Assembly: GCA_023213395.1 (NCBI GenBank)
Contig: CM041465.1
Span: forward strand, 78,499,741-78,563,740
DNA: 64,000 nucleotides
Direction of reading: 5' to 3'
From: Cycas panzhihuaensis
Taxonomy: Eukaryota > Cycadophyta
Under the pieces are notes generated by a model. It ran no database searches and was not told the origin of the DNA. It was given only the letters and a program-made list of their open reading frames with translations. Shown here piece after piece: positions 61,132-64,000 of the stretch. How positions within the stretch are numbered: position 1 is the first letter of the stretch; each line of letters starts with the position of its first letter. The position numbers and the translations under genes were made by a program.

Positions 61132-61850
61132 GACCCACTCCTACATATGTCCAAAACCTGATTGGTGGTTCTTCTCTTTACGTGCCCCCAAGTTACACTG
61201 CTCAACCTTGGGGGCAAGGCAAGGGAAGCCATCTCCCTGTCTACGGGGTGGACCCGTTGCACCCATATGGGGTTGCGCCACCTACGGGTGGCCCGTATGG
61301 GCAAAACCCGGTCCCCCATCCTTCGTTTCCGTCATCCAGCACGACTCCTGTTGCCACATCATCGCAGGGGAGTATACCTCCTTTTCAGAGCTTTTACCCG
61401 TAGCCCCCTTTCCAACAAGGGGCCTTTTCCCAAGGAGGGATGGGTTTACCACCCCCATCCATTCCTTTACCGGTTGTCAATCCGTTAGCCCAAGCAAGGA
61501 CACGTCCTTTCATGGACTATAGGTCGACGCCATTGTCTATTGAGGCGCTGAGGACTAACCTACCGCCTCACCCGCCTGAAGTTCCCAAATTCGACGGGAC
61601 TTCGTCGCAAGACCCGACCGAGCATGTACGCAGCTTCCCTATGGCATGCATCGATTACTGGGCTTACGACCATATACTTATGAAGCTATTCCCGCGGTCC
61701 TTGCAGGGCGATGCCCTCAAGTGGTTTTACCGCCTTCCTGCCCATTCAATCTCCTCATTCCAGCAACTAGTGGAGGAGTTCGTCAACTACTTTGGCGTAG
61801 CCGCCCATTCGGCGGGCGAAGGAGCTTCGTCCGCTTAAACAACTCACCAT
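61132..61850 (+). pseudogene. gag: G2 Gag domain
   Basis: One frame from about 61147 to 61838 with a TAG at 61401 in place of Gln. A Pro/Gly/Gln-rich stretch precedes LRTNLPPHPPEVPKFDGTSS and DYWAYDHILMKLFPRSLQGD, then ALKWFYRLPAHSISSFQQLV, the core of the gypsy Gag domain (LxGxAxxWFxxLxxxSIxxF). A frameshift near 61810 moves the rest to another frame. Confidence 0.85.
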
Positions 61851-63175
61851 GAGATCAATCCTCACTTTCTCTCACCTTTTTACCATCTTCTTCACTCCAC
61901 CAACGCTACGTTCCCTGACGAGTTAAACACGGATCTCTTTGTCAATGCACTTCACGCCGAAGTGCATGTGGAAGTCCACAAGATGGGGACGACCACGTGT
62001 GACTCGCAATCTCGAGGTGTTTAGCGTTGGAGGCCATTGAGATCAAGCGGGACTCAAGAAACCTCCCAAGCCCTCGCAACGTCGCGGGCGCCTCCTCGAC
62101 GAAGGAGACCACACCTTCGCAGCCCGTAGGTCCACCTCTCACCCGAGAGGACCCTAGATCCCCTTACTCGCTATTCGCTCATTTGAGCGCCACGATGAAG
62201 GAGTTAAAACTCCAACCTCCTTCGCCGCCAACCTCCCATAAACTCCGATGGACTTCTCGTGCGATGCCCCCCAAAGGGGGCAACACCCAGTCTTCTCAAG
62301 CAAGGAGGATCGATCCTCCCCTTGAGAAGAGGTGGTGTTCCATCCACGGGGAGTGTTTCCATGACGATTCGCGTTGCCGGGCACAGCACCTACGCGACGC
62401 CTTGCCTCGCGACTCGTCCCCTAGGAAGACATTGAGGCCTAACCTCGATCAGCCCATTCATAGAGACCCGTTCCCCAAATATGGGGAACGTGGTCGCGAT
62501 GTTCAGCAAAGATACAGTCAGAATCAGGATAGGTCCCCCGATTCTCGCCCTTCGCATGGTAGAGGGAAGGGTGTGCGAAGGTCATCTTCCCCTTCGCACT
62601 CCCCTGACCGCCGTGCTCCATCACCTTCGCGGTCTCGCTACAAGGGAAAGAAGGTTGCCCAATTGCTTGAAACCACTCCGTTATATGCCTTAACTTGGGT
62701 CCCAGTCGCTAAAGAGGCAGCTGGTGCCTCTTCATCCACATCTCACCCTGATCCTCTTCTGGAAGCTATTCCTCCAGAGATTCCTGCGCTTCCCAAGACT
62801 ATTCCCGTCCGCCCCGGTAGATTCGACTTTAGAAGGGCGCTTAGCCAACCCACAGGGAAGGGTAAGCCTTTTTCTATCGTTGACGAGCTCTACACCGTCG
62901 CTGCGGGAATGTCCTTAATGGACGTCTTGAGAAGCTGCCCTGAGCAACGTGCTCTTCTTCTTGAAGCTCTTGGCCAACAAGATACTTCCATCCATGCGAT
63001 ATGTGCTACCTCTCATGGACCACCTATCATTTCATTTGATCCTAGAGATCTCCCATCTCCCAGCAAGCGGGAGAAGCTTTTGCATTACCCATTCGTCATT
63101 ACCATTGACACTCCTGATTGTATCATAAAGAGGACCATTGTAGATAATGGCTCCTCGGTCAATGCTATGCTCACA
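61851..63175 (+). pseudogene. G2 Gag C-terminal part and protease start
   Basis: After frameshifts near 61810 and 62020, a long open frame 62027-63211 begins MEAIEIKRDSRNLP. It contains a zinc-knuckle-like motif WCSIHGECFHDDSRC (near 62333), an Arg/Ser-rich basic stretch (SHGRGKGVRRSSSPSHSPDR) and the protease box KRTIVDNGSSVNAML (63129-63172), with Asp-Asn-Gly-Ser where D-x-G-S is expected. Confidence 0.8.
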
Positions 63176-63590
63176 CAGTATGCTCAAGGAGCTAGGCATA
63201 GTAGCTCTTGAGTCTGTCCTTGGAAATGCCAAGGGTATGATGGGGCTGCGAAGTCCCTCCGGGGCGATCTCCCTATCCCTCACCTTAGGAGGGAAAACTG
63301 TTTCTATCGAAGTTGCTATACTCGACCTCGATGTGGAGTACAACCTCTTATTGGGCCAACCATGGCTCGACCAGATGGGAGCAATCTGCTCCACGCAATG
63401 GGGGCAACTTAAATTTGTCCATGAAGGACAAGTTAAAGTTGTCGCTCATGAGCTTATGCCGTCTCACACCTCTCATCCGACTGCCCAGTGTTTCGATGAT
63501 GAAGATAGTGATCTGAGGAGGCTACCCCTTAGTGGGACCTTTGTTTCAGGAGACCGACCTTCATCAGTCGGACCCTATGCCATGTCATGA
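63170..63590 (+). pseudogene. G2 aspartic protease, downstream frame
   Basis: A frame change at about 63172 continues the protease as HSMLKELGIVALESVLGNAK, then IEVAILDLDVEYNLLLGQPW (the conserved Y-N-x-L-L-G-x-x-W motif) and GAICSTQWGQLKFVHEGQV. Without the shift the protein is truncated, so this copy is probably inactive. Confidence 0.82.
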
Positions 63591-64000
63591 GCCAAACCTA
63601 GTTAGGTTTGCCCCTATTGGCGTAGGTGGTTACGGTTGCTTACCTGTCACGGGTGATTCTGATTCGGATAGCCAGGGTTATGGGCCCTCTCCTGGACGTG
63701 TCAACCTGGTTTCACAAGCACCTAGGGGAATATCTCGATCGGATATTCCCGCTCTTCCTCATTCTACATTGGCTCCCGAGCCGCTGGTCCTAAACCGGCC
63801 ATTTATTTTACCTTCTCGGCCTCCCTGATCGGTTTCACATAGGCGCCCACGTCGACGAGCCACTTGTAGAGGCACTTCTTCTTCACGCTCTAAATCCTTA
63901 CCTCGGACTAAAGCCACTCTTACTCATATGCAACCCTGCCACGTGATTCGTCGTGTGCCAGGTCCGTTGTGCTCATCTGGTTCCAACCATAGTAAGTTTA
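63591..64000 (+). other. G2 region after protease, to window end
   Basis: Coding-like but broken sequence (VRFAPIGVGGYGCLPVTGDS, SDIPALPHSTLAPEP). No domain recognised; it should be the spacer before reverse transcriptase. Confidence 0.5.

Overview
This is plant nuclear DNA made almost entirely of old, nested LTR retrotransposons. I see no intact host gene, rRNA, tRNA or CRISPR array. The plant origin is inferred from the Ty1/copia and Ty3/gypsy families, initiator-Met tRNA type primer sites (TGGTATCAGAGC), 5-bp target duplications and a large AT-rich, heavily decayed repeat landscape. A large-genome seed plant is likely, but the species cannot be told.

Layout. (1) 1-25.5 kb: a plus-strand gag-only element (element A; window opens in its leader, gag starts at 1868, 3' LTR starts at 24778) is cut by three insertions with target duplications: copia 1 (2036-12125, AAAGA), copia 2 (12265-20238, AGCCA) and a non-autonomous element with three LTRs, T1 (20612-24744). 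Copia 1 itself holds a 2.5-kb minus-strand gypsy solo LTR (3226-5733, CCATA); copia 2 holds a 656-bp solo LTR (17292-17947). (2) 25.5-41.9 kb: the primer site and 5' LTR of a minus-strand element E are split by copia 3 (25588-40574, minus), which is split in its reverse transcriptase by copia 4 (27504-35239, plus, TGGTA), the youngest and best preserved element here. A truncated copia 5 follows. (3) 41.9-51.5+ kb: minus-strand gag-only element B, cut by a Ty3/gypsy chromovirus G1 (45359-50986, ATATA). (4) About 53.3-56.3 kb: minus-strand gag-only element D. (5) 57.55-58.37 kb: an 820-bp (TA)n array, then a large-LTR gypsy element G2 (58373 to beyond the window end) of the same LTR family as the solo LTR at 3226-5733.

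The most unusual signal is a family of gag-only elements (A, B, D). Each has a copia-type N-terminal Gag domain, an acidic middle, no recognised zinc knuckle in the readable parts, and a Lys/Phe-rich tail whose reading frame runs through the polypurine tract and stops inside the 3' LTR. A second signal links these elements to copia 1-3 and T1: a GC-rich quasi-palindrome (GGTCA...TGACC inside C-rich/G-rich flanks). In the six elements where gag can be placed it lies roughly 0.7-1.3 kb upstream of gag. Most coding elements also have leaders of about 2 kb.

Decay is dominated by in-frame TAA/TAG and Asp-to-Asn or Gly-to-Ser changes, as expected from long-term deamination of methylated cytosine, so most reading frames stay aligned although every polyprotein is dead.
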